Assembly: GCA_020744425.1 (NCBI GenBank)
Contig: JAGMUV010000006.1
Span: 992,001-1,056,000, forward strand
DNA: 64,000 nt
Source of the DNA: Dactylonectria macrodidyma
Lineage: Eukaryota > Ascomycota > Sordariomycetes > Hypocreales > Nectriaceae
Direction of reading: 5' to 3'
In this document: one piece after another, positions 46,702-59,193 of the stretch
Position numbering within the stretch: position 1 is the first letter of the stretch
Layout of the letters: every line of letters starts with the position of its first letter
The notes under the pieces: generated by a model
What the model saw: only the letters and a program-made list of their open reading frames with translations
What the model was told of the DNA's origin: nothing
The model's database searches: none
Program-made: the position numbers and the translations under genes

Positions 46702-48377
46702 ATGGCCACAATGGCACCCGCCCCTACCACCACCGCAACCATAACTCCACCACGCAGCAGCCATGGTGTCCGTGATTCTTGGGGCTATTCTGAACACCAG
46801 AAGGAGGTCAGTCGCGTCCATTTCACTATCCAATTTGACGTGGAAGCCATTAGCGGCCAGCATGTATCGGCTGTTTATCATAGGCCTGTCCACTGACCTT
46901 GCTTCTCTAGGGCCTCGACCACGACACCAACACGACTGCCGTAAACCATCACGAAGACTCTCGCAGGCGTCACTTTGCCTCCCAGAACGGAAACACACTT
47001 AACTCGTCGTACCACTCTGGCATCGAGCTGGCCTCTCGCAAGATGAACTCGACTGAGCACATGGATGGACCAACTGCCGACGACGATCACGTCTCCCCCT
47101 ACCCCGAGTTGAAACCCAGCCCGACTATCGACGGAGGCTCTTGGGGCGCCGTTGGCCACCATCAAAACGGGGACGAAAACAAGCGAAACTCCATCGCCAC
47201 CTTGGAGCAGCCTGTCTTGGACGAAAACTCCAAGTGGATCCACCGCGACAAATTGGCCAGGATAGAGAATGAAGAACTTCAGGCAGCTGGCATCTATATT
47301 CCCCGTACGCGGGCTACTAGCAAGCAACGCAGAGACCGGAGCCGCAGCGCAATGCGCCGGGGCACAGATGCCTCGGAGAACGCCACTCGATCTCGCAAGA
47401 ATTCGACAGCCGTCATTGAGCCTCTGGTGAACACCTGGGACTTGAGAACTCCCGAGGAGATTGCAGAGGAGGAGGCCAACAACGCATACTTCAACACTTC
47501 GATCCCGACCAGTCTCAAAGGCGGCTCTCGAATTCCTGTTGCCAAGATTAGTCCCGCGCCAGCCGGCGGGGAACACTTCGATCGTACTTCGTGGAAGACA
47601 GCCGACAGCCCTGAGGAGGATGCGCCGTTGACGAATCAGAAGACACGATCCCGAAGTGCTAGTATGAAGGGATCTGACGCTGTGTCGGTAAGCGGCACCA
47701 TTCCGGGAGCAAGGCGATCCGCTACCGATGTGTCCCCCAAGAAGAGTGCCGCGAGCGCACGCAAGACCTCGGGACAGAGCAGAACGGGACCGACAGGACG
47801 ACCCAAGACTCGATCTGGCTCTACCAAAGAGTCCAATGGGAGCATTTCGACCCGACCCTCGACCAGGTCTGGGGACCTCAACCAAGGAACCAAAGCCCCC
47901 GAAGGCGACCCACCATGGCTTGTCAATGCCTACAAGCCCGACCCTCGATTGCCCCCAGATCAACAGCTTCTGCCGACAGTGGCTAGACGGTTGCAGCAAG
48001 AGAAGTGGGAGAAGGAGGGCAAGTTTGGTGATGTGTATGACAAAGAGTTTCGGCCGCTCAATGATAATGTCATGCTCAAGCCCCTGGATTTGGAGAAGAA
48101 CGAGCCTGCTGACGAGGAGGCCCACGCTGGAGAGGATGAATGGCCTCTAAAGGAGCCGGCTAAGAGCCCTCGGCAAGGCTCTTCCTACTCTACCATGCCC
48201 AAGATCTCTGACAAGCCACACACGCCTCTGGCTAGTCCTAGAACCCCCGTCGCACCCCACGCGCCGGTGCCAGTGGAAGAACCACCAAAGCCAACCCCGA
48301 AGCCCACACCAGAGCGAGTTCCCCCAGAGCCTATCGAGGATAGCAAGGGGGGCTGTGGCTGTTGTGTTGTCATGTAG
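46702..48377 (+). CDS. teaR: TeaR-like prenylated cell-polarity protein
   Basis: About 523 residues from exons 46702-46806 and 46911-48377 (104-bp intron between SEHQKE and GLDHDT). The chain is largely disordered, Ser/Arg/Pro-rich, with one better ordered block (PPWLVNAYKPDPRLPPDQQLLPTVARRLQQ, quoted here only by its first and last parts PPWLVNAYKPDP and QQLLPTVARRL). It ends GGCGCCVVM: CVVM is a CaaX box whose terminal Met favours farnesylation, and the two cysteines before it could be palmitoylated, so plasma-membrane attachment is predicted. This matches the Aspergillus nidulans TeaR, the membrane receptor that anchors the microtubule plus-end cell-end marker TeaA at the hyphal tip. The name is by recognition of layout and sequence flavour, not by a search. 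Confidence 0.85.
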
Positions 48378-49336
48378 AGGACGAAAAACATGAACCAACT
48401 CAGCCACTTGCTCTTGTCACCACACAATCGATTTTCAGGTCGACCGTCTCATCACCCTATACACATACCCACCCCGGCGTGTCCCGACGACACTAAATGA
48501 CGATACGAATTTCCTTGTCAACTTCTTGCATTCAGCCACTGTGTTAGTTGAACCATACAATACCAACCAAGCCGCCTGTTTAGCGACGCAATTGTTGTTC
48601 CCTTTGTTTTCTTTTTACTTTCGCAGCCACTTTACCGAATCCTCGAACTGGATACTACTCAGCCATACCTTCCAACCATGATATGGCTTTCACGAGGCGA
48701 GTCAGAAACTCCAATGGGATGAAGACGCATTGTGGATGAGTGGGCTGGTTCTCGAGCCTCACAAGCGAGGCTTCAGAGCTTCCACATAGGGTTTCCCTCA
48801 ATCGTATGTATTTAATCATGGACCTCACTTGAGCTTCCTTTCACATGGCACGTTTTTGTTTTGAAACATTTTTACTTCTTGTTTTGTTATTGCTTGTAAG
48901 GTGTTCTTTCCAGTCATACTCTGCTTTGTAAGCGAATCGGAGGGAGGAGGAGGATTAGAGAGGAGCAAAAGGGGAAGGGATGGGATGTGTTGGCGGGTGT
49001 ACGGGCGAGTTTCATTGGGCTTTATGGAGATGAGAAGTCCTGCCAACTCTCGAACCGTTTTCTGAGGCGAAACGGGCGGGTAACGATACCCCCCTCTGAT
49101 CTGACGAAGAAAGAAGTTTTGTGTTTGCAAGCGTGATGGGAGAGGAGAGAGCTGGGGTAGATGAATAAGAAGATGTTTGAATCATTGGGACCCTGATCGT
49201 GACGTGCATGAAGAAGCTATTACTTTGGAGGCTCGCGAGGATCGTAGTTTCGATTCTCGAGTTCGGGCATTGGGATTTTAGTCAATGGTGTTCGTCATGT
49301 CATTAAACTCCTAGTGTTATCGCCCTTTCCCGTTGC
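48378..49336. other. convergent intergenic region, nothing recognised
   Basis: The 3' flanks of the TeaR-like gene and the GST gene; no coding sequence or RNA gene is seen. Confidence 0.5.
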
Positions 49337-50385
49337 TCACTTCTTCGCATCAGCCTTCATGCCGGACTGGATCCAAGCCTTGGACTCGGCCGCTTTGGCC
49401 TCAATCTCCTCCTCGGTCAACTTGTTGTTGTCAAACGCCGTGTGGTGAGTGGGCACATGGCGGCCCGCCTCGAAACCAGGGCGCTCGAGCAGCTTGTACA
49501 GCCACTTCTCCAGGTGAGGGAACTCGGCGATATCGAGGCCGGACCACTCTGTGGGAGGGAGGTTTTGTTAGCAAATGAGAGCAGGGAGAGGATTGCAAGG
49601 CGTACTGTAAGCGGCTACCCAGCCCCAGCAGGATATGTCGGCGATGGTGACTTTGTCGCCGACGAGGTATCCTGACTTTGACTTGGCGAGGTGTTCGTCC
49701 ATTGTGCGGTAGAGGCGGCGCGTCTCGTTGATGTAGCGGTCGATGCCGTACTGGATCTTCTCGGGTGCGTATCCTGTCGGAGGCGTTTGTTAGATAGGTA
49801 CAGAGAGGGTCTCGTGTGGCATCAATAGTAGTCATTGAACATACGCTTGAAGTGGTTCGCTTGGCCCTGCATTGGGCCTAGGCCACCCATCTGCCACATG
49901 AGCTGGATTGCAAACGTTAGTTCCCTTGTTCGCATTAAGATGAAGGATACACTTTACCCAGCTCGTCGTCTCCCAGTGCTCGCGGGTGTCGCGAGGATAC
50001 GAGACCTTGTGGTCGGTGTCGTAGCGGTCGGCAATGTACTGCAGGATGGCGCCGCTCTCAAAGACGCGGACCGGCTCGCCATCGGTGAAGGTGTCGGTGA
50101 TGGCGGGGATGCGGCCGTTGGGATTGATGTCGAGGAACCATGGCTCCTTTTGCTCGTTGCTTGCCATCTTGATGGAATAGACCTGTTGTGTGTTTTGAAG
50201 CTTTAGTTGCCCAATCGCATCAACTAATACCCAGCTCGCCATCGCCGACAGCTGGGTGTCAATGGGAGGAACCCCCGCACCTTGTAATCGAGGCCGAGCT
50301 CCTCTAGAAGGATGGAGACCTTGATGCCGTTGGGCGTGCCTACGGTGTACAGCGTGATGCCGGTCTCAGTCTTGGAAGAAGCCAT
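49337..50385 (-). CDS. glutathione S-transferase
   Basis: About 255 residues in five exons: 50281-50385, 49958-50182, 49845-49902, 49606-49773 and 49337-49548 (introns 55-98 bp). The thioredoxin-like N-terminal domain reads ITLYTVGTPNGIKVSILLEELGLDYKVYSIKM, here cited by its parts TPNGIKVSI and LEELGLDY, with the glutathione-binding NPNGRIPAI and FESGAILQYIADRY blocks. The helical C-terminal domain contains LMWQMGGLGPMQGQ, KSGYLVGDKVTIADIS and WLYKLLERPG. This is the Ure2p/GTT-like fungal class: glutathione conjugation or peroxidase activity in detoxification and oxidative stress. A further in-frame ATG at 50430 would add 15 residues, but the ATG at 50385 has the better context (ACCATGG) and is preferred. 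Confidence 0.93.
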
Positions 50386-50474
50386 GGTGACGGTTATGTG
50401 GTGCTGCAATTGTGTGATGCGAGAAGTCATGGGTGAGGATTCATTGCTACGCTGCTAGAACGGACAGACAAGCC

Positions 50475-50480
50475 TTTATA
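50475..50480 (-). promoter_or_regulatory. TATA box of GST gene
   Basis: TATAAA on the minus strand, 90 bp upstream of the preferred ATG at 50385. Confidence 0.5.
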
Positions 50481-51513
50481 GTCTACCTGGATAGAGCGAG
50501 AGGGGAAGCTCCATCGCGCCCGTATTGAGGATTGGTAATGAATGGGTCGCACCTGCAGCTTAGAAATCCGAATCCGATCATGGAACAAACCCCGCGAACC
50601 GTCGTCATGCATGCGGAGACGGGACGGGTATGGATGAATATATGACCCGTAGTCGTTCACGCCGTCCATTTAGCCATCAATGCCAAAGCCAACATATATA
50701 TGTATATATAAGTGATACCACAAGATATGAGTTTTCAATCATCGAGGCTGGTGGCTGGCTCATTACACTCAGTGACTCGTCTAGCAGCAACAGGCCCGCC
50801 TCCCTTCACATTGCCAAACGAGGCAAGGTGTCGCCCATACACTTGTTACACTTTGCCGTCTGCCAACGCATCCCACTACAACAACCAAAAAAAAACAAAA
50901 AAAACTCTGCGATGGTGAGGCTGACTCGATGATATGCATAGTCACGGCGAACTGGTTCGCCAGCCAGATGTACCTTTTCCCACGTCAGCTCCCGCTGAGC
51001 CCCCCACGCTGTTCCTAGCTTTCCCCAGACTCCTCACGAGGCGACCTATCTCCAAAGCCAATCATGACAACGCATTCAGCTGAACTGTACGCCCTGAGAA
51101 AAAAAAATCTATCCCGTCAAACCCCAGACGGGCCCCACTCGGATGCATCTGTATCGTTTCCGTTCGGGTTGGACCGATTGAAATTGCATGGTGCCTTGCC
51201 TCAGAATGGCACGAAATGATGTGAGGCAACCAATAACACCAGTCGACAATGAGCCCATTTCGGTGAAGATGTGTTTACCGGCAGCCATGGTCGTCATCGA
51301 AAGACTAGAAAAGAGGCAACCAAACTGCAGGGTTATGCAAAATTTTCTCCTTATCATGGGAGGGGGTCGAGTACTTCACTGGGCTGTTGCCAACGTGCGG
51401 GGATGAGAGTCAGCCTCATATATCAAACACGATTTTTTCCAACTACCATCAAGCATCGTTCTTCCGTTCGCAATCCCCAAACCCAAGCTTTGAGCCACCT
51501 TGAAACATCCAAA
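50481..51513. other. divergent intergenic region, GST / caspase-like gene
   Basis: About 1 kb. An alternating TA tract (about 50693-50712) is the only notable feature. No coding sequence is supported. Confidence 0.5.
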
Positions 51514-53960
51514 ATGGCCGAACTCCAGCACCTTGGAGCCAAGTTCGAAGGCTCTGACCTCAACGGTTCTCATAGCTCGCTGAGCGGCAGCGCCCCAAGC
51601 CCGTTTGTGGTAGGTCTGAAGGTCAGATCATCGAGGTGTCAACTTCTCACTCTGTCGTGTAGCAGGCCTCCGGCGCCTCCTCCCATACCTCACTCTCCTT
51701 GAGTCCCAATGTTTCCCTTCTTTCACCGACCCATGATACGACGAGATCGCATCATCACATGGAACGACTTCAAGTCTTTGTTGATGATCTTCAACTGGTA
51801 CTCACCAGGTCTTTGCGTGAGGGAAACAATACTCATACGTTCTAGGCTGCTGAAAGGGCCTTTCCAAACTCGGCCTACTCTCGATACAAAGAAATCCAGG
51901 TGCTGTTGATCCGATGGGAAGAGGACGAGCTCGAGGTTGAGTGGGAGATGGAAGAGTTGCGCAAGGTGTTCCGGGACATGTATGGGTTCTCGACCGAGCA
52001 GTTTCTCATCCCTACCCAGAACTCTCATCGGAAGCTTAACCGCAAGGTTCTGAGTTTCGTGGAGGAACACGAAAAGGAAGATGTCCTTCTTCTCGTGTAC
52101 TATGCAGGACATGGCGTCATCAACAAAGCCAGGCAATCCACTTGGTCCTGGTATGTACGAACTTCCGTTTGAATAGGGGCCACAGCTAATCGCTTGGATA
52201 GCAAACCCGACAGAGCATATGCAACGGTGGAATGGTCAGCCATTCAAACCTTGTTCGAAATGGCCAAGTGCGATGTCCTGTTGCTTCTGGACTGTTGTGC
52301 TGGGGCCAGTGCCGCACCACTCACTGAGCGGCCGACAAACATAAAAGAAACCATCGCAGCCTGCGGCTTTGAGACGTGGGCTCCCAGGCCAGGTCCGCAG
52401 TCTTTCACCAACACATTGATCGAAGTCCTTAAAGAATGGGCATCCCAGCCGCCCTTCTCCGCAGCTATGCTTCACAGCGAAATATTGACGCGGCTCAAAC
52501 ATGCGCCGCCTCGTTGGTCATCCCATGGCACATTAGTCGAGTCAAGGAAGACTCCGGCATATATCGTCTCTCCGCCTGACCCACACACGGCGTCGATTAC
52601 CCTCGGTCGGCTTGTGGGTGAGGAGTCTTGTTCTTCAGCCTCATTCCAGGCCATTCCTGGATCCGTCCCGGAGACCCTCTCTGAACGAGTCCAAGGAGAT
52701 AGCTTCGTTTCAAGCGAGAGTCGTCTCGAGGCCTTGTTGGCTGTGGACGAAAAGGGGCAGAGGACGGCCCCACACGTCCTTCTGACAGTTGCGTTGGAGG
52801 AGGACCAGGTCCTGGATGCCGCGAGCTGCGCTCGATGGTTGAAGCAGTTTCCACTTTTAGCAAAATTCGTGAGTGTTGAGGGCGTGTACCACAGCTACTC
52901 AACATTGTTGCTTCTCTCAGTGCCAGTCGTACTGTGGGACTTGGTGCCAGACCACCCCGCCACTCAGTTTGTTGGATACGTGCGGTCTCGCAACCTGGTG
53001 CCGAGGGAAGAGCCTCAAAAAGAGGCAACAACGCCAATCCCCATTACCGGGAATTCGGCTAGAGGGAAGGCCGGCGATTCCTTTGATTACGCTTCTCCAC
53101 TGAAATCGGTGTCAGGGTTGAGCAGCCTTGATTCCGGATATGACTCGTCGAGTATTCCGCGACCCGAGACGTTGGCAACTACCAAGCTCACACGGCACGC
53201 AGCAGACGGAATGGGACGCTTGCGCAAAGCCCTGCCCAGCCAAATGCTAGCGGAAAAGAGACGGAACAAGGGCTCTGTGTCAGACCTTCTTGGGCCGAGC
53301 CATCCAACCTCGGCGCCGACGAGGATGCCGTCATCACCGGTACAAGGACTCGGATCGCTGAAAGAGACGGTCAAACAACTAGCTGTGACAGTCAGGGAAG
53401 CCGACCTCAATGAAGAGTCCTCGAGGTTGACGTGCGTACTGTGGTATGGGCACGACGTGCAGCGTAGTGAATCCATTAGGAGACCAACGCCGAAACCCAT
53501 TTGGTGAGTCAAAATATTGGTGAGGCCAAGACGCCCAGACAGTGGAGGCGTGCCTATCGCAATGGGACCCTAACAGGGAGCCCTTGTGCTTCTGGAAAAG
53601 CGAATGGCACATGGACGCTGACGCTAGTTTAGGAATGAAGAGTTCTGGTTTGAAGTCCACGATTCGCCAATGTTCTACCACCTCAGACTATCCGTGTGGG
53701 GATCACAAATGTTGGAGTTGATTGGAGAGCTGCACATTGACCTCCGCAGCCTGATCCAGAAGGGACGACTCCCTGAGTTGGGGGAGTGGCATAATCTCCG
53801 CAGCGACGGGAGGACAACAGGTGTCATCCAGATCGCCCTGGCATATCTGGGCGCAGACCAGAACCATCAGCAGCAGGCCGGGGCATCCAAGGCGAAGGCG
53901 AGGTGGCGGAAGGACGAAGGGCAGGCTCGCATGGAGGAAGTGGCCTTTCCGGTGTGGTGA
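51514..53960 (+). CDS. caspase-like (peptidase C14) protein with C-terminal C2-like domain
   Basis: About 720 residues in five exons: 51514-51609, 51666-51797, 51846-52150, 52202-53503 and 53633-53960. A Ser-rich N-terminus is followed by a caspase-like p20 fold: QVLLIRWEEDEL, then LLLVYYAGHG with the catalytic His (about 165) and VLLLLDCCAGA with the catalytic Cys (about 210). The fold runs on to SAAMLHSEILTRLKHA. The middle (about 260-560) is unassigned and Ser/Pro-rich toward its end. The C-terminus, rebuilt over the last intron, reads KQLAVTVREADL, then KPIWNEEFWFEVHD, LRLSVWGSQ, LIGELHIDL, EWHNL and GVIQIALAYLG, the strand order of a C2 domain; the calcium-binding aspartates look incomplete. 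A cytosolic protease-like protein recruited to membrane is suggested. Classical fungal metacaspases (YCA1) lack this C2 and carry a Pro/Gln-rich N-terminus, so this is a different type. Confidence 0.82.
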
Positions 53961-56900
53961 GCCGGGACCCGGTTCTCACACATGGCCGAGGATGAGAAAT
54001 CTTGCTGTGGCCGTGACCTACGCTATGGCATCGACCAGGAGCATGGAGCTATCATGGGGGAAGAACTGTCGAGGGCAAGAATATTGGTAGTGTGAAGTAC
54101 ACGCAGCACGCTAGCTACTACAAAACAAGCAAGGCTGGTGAAGCGGCCGAATCGTTGCGCTATACGCAGTACTGTGCAGTACATACTGTCCGCAAGTAGA
54201 GGTGAAAATAGCCGGCACTCGAGAAACCCGGTCGACTTGGTGCTAATACCAGGACCCTCGTCCCTCCACAAAAGCAAACCCCATCAATCTTATCAGATCG
54301 TGGCTTCCCGCCCGACCCATTGGTCTGGGCCAGGGCTGGCGGTCATTGTCCATCCTGGATGAGACACGTAGACTGGCTTAGGCTGGCGCCGCGGCATAGA
54401 GTCGCGGTGACACAATTTCCCTCACCCCTGCCGCCGGGGAATAGAGCCTTCGGAAGGGATGGGCTGTGTTTTGTCGGTGAATCGATCCCTGAGAGAACGG
54501 CCAAACAAGACGGAGTCGCGAGCTGACACCAGCCAACCTCTCGCGGATCTCCCTGGCTGCATTGTACCCATGCGCAGACGGCCCATCTACAAGCATCCGC
54601 ATCGGCTTCAGACCTACCACAGCGCCCATACCACGCTCAGGCTGCAGAAAGCCTAGCATACGCGTTGCAGTAGCTCGGCCGAAGCTCAACGATATGGGCT
54701 GTGGGTCTCTCTTCACGGCATTAGAGGACATGCATACCGACAAGAGTTGTCATTGACAGTAATAGGAAATGCAAGGCGGAAAGTTGGAGCCAAGGTCCGA
54801 AGTCGGTCTCCGTTTTGTTCAATGTCGCGGCCGGGACCAAGCGGCTGGGCTCTTTCATTCCGGTTGATGGATTGAACGAGATTAGATGGGATTGATAAGA
54901 TTTGATGCATCAGATAAGTCAAAGTGCCAACACCGGAACGATCCGATTGGCGGGGGCGGGTTCCTGGTGGAGGACGCTGGCTCTGTCGCAAACCCCAACG
55001 AGAAACCGGAGACGAGACGGCGCAGCGCTCGTACTCGGTACTGACGAGCTTAGAAAAAGAAAGAAGGGAAGAAGGCCAGGGATCGAGGCCAACAATGTCA
55101 CGCCATCCCAGGCGCGTCGGACGCCAACCACGCCGGGATTGACGCAGCCAGCAGGCAGGGGGTTTATTGACAGCGCAGGGCGGCGCAGGGCGACGCGATG
55201 GCGGTTATGGTCGAGTGACACAAGCGTAGCACGGGCGAGACACTCTCACACCGACTAAGGCAACGTATGCGTTAGTACAGTGCGCAGTGCAGTACTGTGC
55301 AGAGATGACAGAAAAGATTGCAACATGGAATAAACATGGATGCCGGAGCGGGCCAAAACATGTGACGTGAAGCCGACGCACCCCATCGATCGTCCAGACG
55401 GACCAGGGGACAAAGAGGGAAAGGGGGAGTTGGGACACTGCAACCTCGTCACTGGCGCGTCGGTAACGGTCTGGGATAGCCGAATGAAAGAAGACGCTCG
55501 AGATAGTTTCGTTGAAAGAGAAAAAAAGGAGAGAGATGTAGCTGTATAACCAGGAGAAGAGGGTGAGTGTGAGGGAAAGGGGTGTGCGGAAACAAGGTGC
55601 AAGGGAGGGTGTTCTGAGGTTGAAGAACAGAGAGACACATGCGGGTCCCGCCAGAAGCAAGCACTGAACGACGCAGCACTGTGTCGCACTGCTCTGTAAG
55701 GAGCAGCTTCTTCTCCCACGTGCGGCGCTGTCACTCCCGCATGATTGATAAGAATCTTTCTTTCTTTTTCTTCTTGTTTTTGGCGTTTTATGGTGTGTCA
55801 CTGCGCGACCCGCCGTCACTGCGAGGAAAATACTACTGTATGCAGCCGAGCTGGGCAGAATGTGTTTGCCCTTGCCGCCGGGTTAAAGGCCCGGAAAGGC
55901 TCGGTTCGGAAACCGGACCTGGAGCCGGCGGATAGCGAGGGACAGCTGGATAAAGCTCCGAAGCGCATGGCTGCGTACATATGTATTTTGTAATACAGTT
56001 CAGCGTCGGAATGCATTACGGCTGAGTTTCATGGATTAAGCTCCCGTGCCCTTGGTCTACAGTGGCATTGAGCAACGAGACTGGAGCAATGGGCAAGCAA
56101 TGGGCAAGCAATGGGTAAACAGGGCCGTCCCCGACCAAAACTACCTCGCTCGGCAAAAATTGGGGCCGGTGAAGCAGCACAACACTGGATCATTTCCTAG
56201 AACTCCCATTGACAACCGGAAGGAGAGCGGGAATAGACGGGGCCGGTGAAACCCCAGAGTCTCTATGATCCATGGCCCGTTGTGGATTCCCGTCCTCCAT
56301 CTTGCTGCGTGGTCTTTCCTCCAAGTTGCCGGATCCCAAAAGGAGCTGCTGGTGGTCTGATTCTAACTTCTTCAGAGTTGCGTAGTTGGTTGCGCATCAC
56401 CGAGCCGCGGCCACAGCTCCGGGGCACGGGGGACCTCGGGGGTGTGTTGCTAGGAAATCCCTGGATATGAATCCGTGAACAGGGAACATCTGCCAAACGT
56501 GAAAGCCTCACCGCTCGGAAACACCCAACAGAAAAATAAAGGAGAGGCTGTACGTCGCTCAAGAGTACCGTATCTGACTGTACTGTACGTACAGATGAGC
56601 GCGTAGGGATTGCGATTGGGGATTGTCGTGAAATTCGGAACCAGGGTTGTGGGTCGGTTGAGACCCGGACCGAGAGGTGAGCTGCTCGTACGACCCACGT
56701 GCATGTTTCCAAACGGAATCCAAGGATGGGGAGTACGTATACAGGATGCTGGGTGTTTTGTAGTCAATGTGTATTGCCATTCTAGTGTCGGGTTACCAGT
56801 GACAAGCCTACGAGCTAAGTACCGGTAGCCTGGTCAGGGTTGGCAATTCTCGCCGGAATTGTGTGCAGTTGTGTGGTATTGTCGGGTTTGACCGGGCGGC

Positions 56901-59193
56901 GCCGGTCGTTCGGTTGGTGGCGGTGGCTTTCTCCGTCTTCCCTGGTTCTCTCAGGGCTGGGGTAATTGTTTTTTCTTGCTCCACCACAGAGTCAAGGTTT
57001 TAGCGGCCTTGAGACGTTCGATTGAGGGACGACGGCGCAAATGGGGGGAGCAGCGCGTTGGCGGGCATGTCATGTGTGACAGATGATGAGGCGGATACAT
57101 TCGGTCTCCCACTCTTGGTTTCTGCGCGCGGGACTGATTGCGGCAGTCGAAGTGCGATCGTGCTTGGTCTAGTGACGTTGTGTGGAGACTACTGAGTGCA
57201 CGTACCGAATGGATTGATTGGGGTTTGGTATTTGGCAGTGGTGACTGATTGATTAGACGTGCGGACAGTGGTTAAAATGATTGATAAAAGAAACCCAAGC
57301 CCAGGGGTGAGCCCGGGGGTGGTGGCGTTAGCCAGTGAGGTAGAAGGGGGTGACAACACCCGGGTCAGGGGATCGGCAATCATTAGATCATCCACTGACA
57401 AAAGTATGTCATGGCTTTTTGGCTGGTCAGTCACTCACATCACAGTCCTGATATCGGAGAAATGGGGGGCAGTGATTTAGGGGATGAATGCGCACTGTAT
57501 GCCGAATGAGGGTCCCCACGGTTTAGTGCGCCAGACCTAGGCCTAGTGAGTCTAGACATTGAAGTTTGAACGAAGGACACTTAAGGTGGATGGATAAGTT
57601 AGAAGTTCTAATGCTGTAGATAGGCGTCGATTGTGTGGGTGATTGATTACCCACTGTAAGAGAATTGGCAGCCAATGGACATCTCCAATGCTAATGGCAA
57701 TCAATGGCTACACTTTTCCCATTGTGTTTCTCTTGGATAATCGACAATGCGCCAGGTCTGAGTTTATTACGCATGTGCTTGTGTGTGTCGTTGCGTGTGT
57801 GTGTGCGTGTGCGGGTTTCGGACATGGGCCTCCTGGGCAGGTAGCTGGGCATGGCATTGTCATGACCCCAGCTTGACGATACCGCGCCTTCACTCCCTAT
57901 TCATGGAGACTTGGGCATTGGGCCTCGGGCATGGACTGGGCTGGGCTGGGGAAAGAATGGGTGGAGGAGGGTGTCTTCCAAGGAATTCTCCCGGATGCGG
58001 TGTCGGGGGATCGATCAATGAAGACATGGACAAACGAGACTAGAGCGGGCGACCTGCGACCCTGCGAGGTTCGGCCGTGATGATCTCGGCAGCGGATAAC
58101 GGACAACGCTAATCGATTCGAACTTGGATTACATCTGTACACGCGCATAACAAAGTACGGAGCACCTACGGAGTGCGGCGACTGTGGACCGGCACGTGGA
58201 CGGCGCGCAGTGTGAAGGGTGCAGTTGTGCTCCTCTCTCTCCTGGTGTCCTCCCTCTTGCTAGCGATGCTGCTCCTCCCTTCTACTTGGAGGGGTGACAC
58301 GGTGCTCCGGAGACAGTCTCCGACCCGCTCTTCGACTGCCACCACTAGCAGTGAGAGAAAGGAGATGCGAGGGAGGGAACGCGAGGAGATGCCAGGAGAT
58401 GCCAGGAGTTGCCAGGAGATACGACATCCAGTTGAGCGACATTAGCCGCAGATGCTTGGTGTTTCTCAGCCCGGGCGTCTGCCCCAAAACTGCTCACAAG
58501 CCCAATGCCAGCGAAACATGGCCTCGGCTGCAGCACCCGGGGCCTTCCTTGGCTGCCCTCGTTTCTCTCACACGCTTAAAAAACTGGCAAAAATGTTCCC
58601 TTCTCCAGGCCCTAGGAAGGGAGGGGAGAAACTGGCGAGTGGGACACGCCGACGTGGACCCAAGCAGAAGCAGAAACGTAGGGTACGTATCCGTCCGCAC
58701 TGTGCCGTCCCAGTTGCCCAGTGGAGTACACTCACACCCTCCCTATCCACACGCCCGGGACAAGGGCCTAGAACTGGGATTGACGACGGGGATTGTCGCT
58801 GGATATCCCCAACCCGCATCGGTTGGTGCTTCTTGCCATAATTTTTAAACCTTCAACACGCCCACTCTCGCCGCTCCCCCATTCCTTCTTCTCCCGTCCA
58901 GATCCCGACTCTATATCCTACAGGACTTTCATCTTATCAATCGCATCTGCGGCTCTCTCATCTTTTTTCCTCGGACCTGCATTTCGCCCTCTCTCTAGTT
59001 AGGGTGCTCCGTCCAGTGTACAATCTTCGCGGTGCCCTTCTGCCTCGGCATGTTCAGACGTCTTTGACTCGCCACCCACAGAAGTCGTCGGATACAACTT
59101 CATCACCCACACATCCTCGCCGAAAAAGCACTTCCCCTTCGACAATTTTTTCGCCCTATTGCGTGTGTGCCGACCACACCTCGCTCATTCGCC
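53961..59193. other. 5.2-kb stretch without a convincing gene
   Basis: No frame with a domain or believable exon structure was found on either strand. It contains the 14-mer GCAGTACTGTGCAG twice (54166-54179 and 55289-55302), a TG-rich tract (about 57779-57816), a 10-bp repeat (58384-58419) and, from about 58850, a pyrimidine-rich leader leading into the reductase gene. Confidence 0.55.
58384..58419. repeat. 10-bp tandem repeat
   Basis: GGAGATGCCA twice, then GGAGTTGCCA, then a partial GGAGAT. Confidence 0.8.

Noticed and set aside
46878..48125. 415-codon minus-strand frame opposite the TeaR-like gene
   Set aside because: An antisense shadow of the real gene, whose sense frame has a proper intron and a CaaX end.
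55205..55819. 204-codon minus-strand frame with hydrophobic stretches
   Set aside because: The hydrophobicity comes from a pyrimidine-rich tract; no ATG context, domain or splice support.
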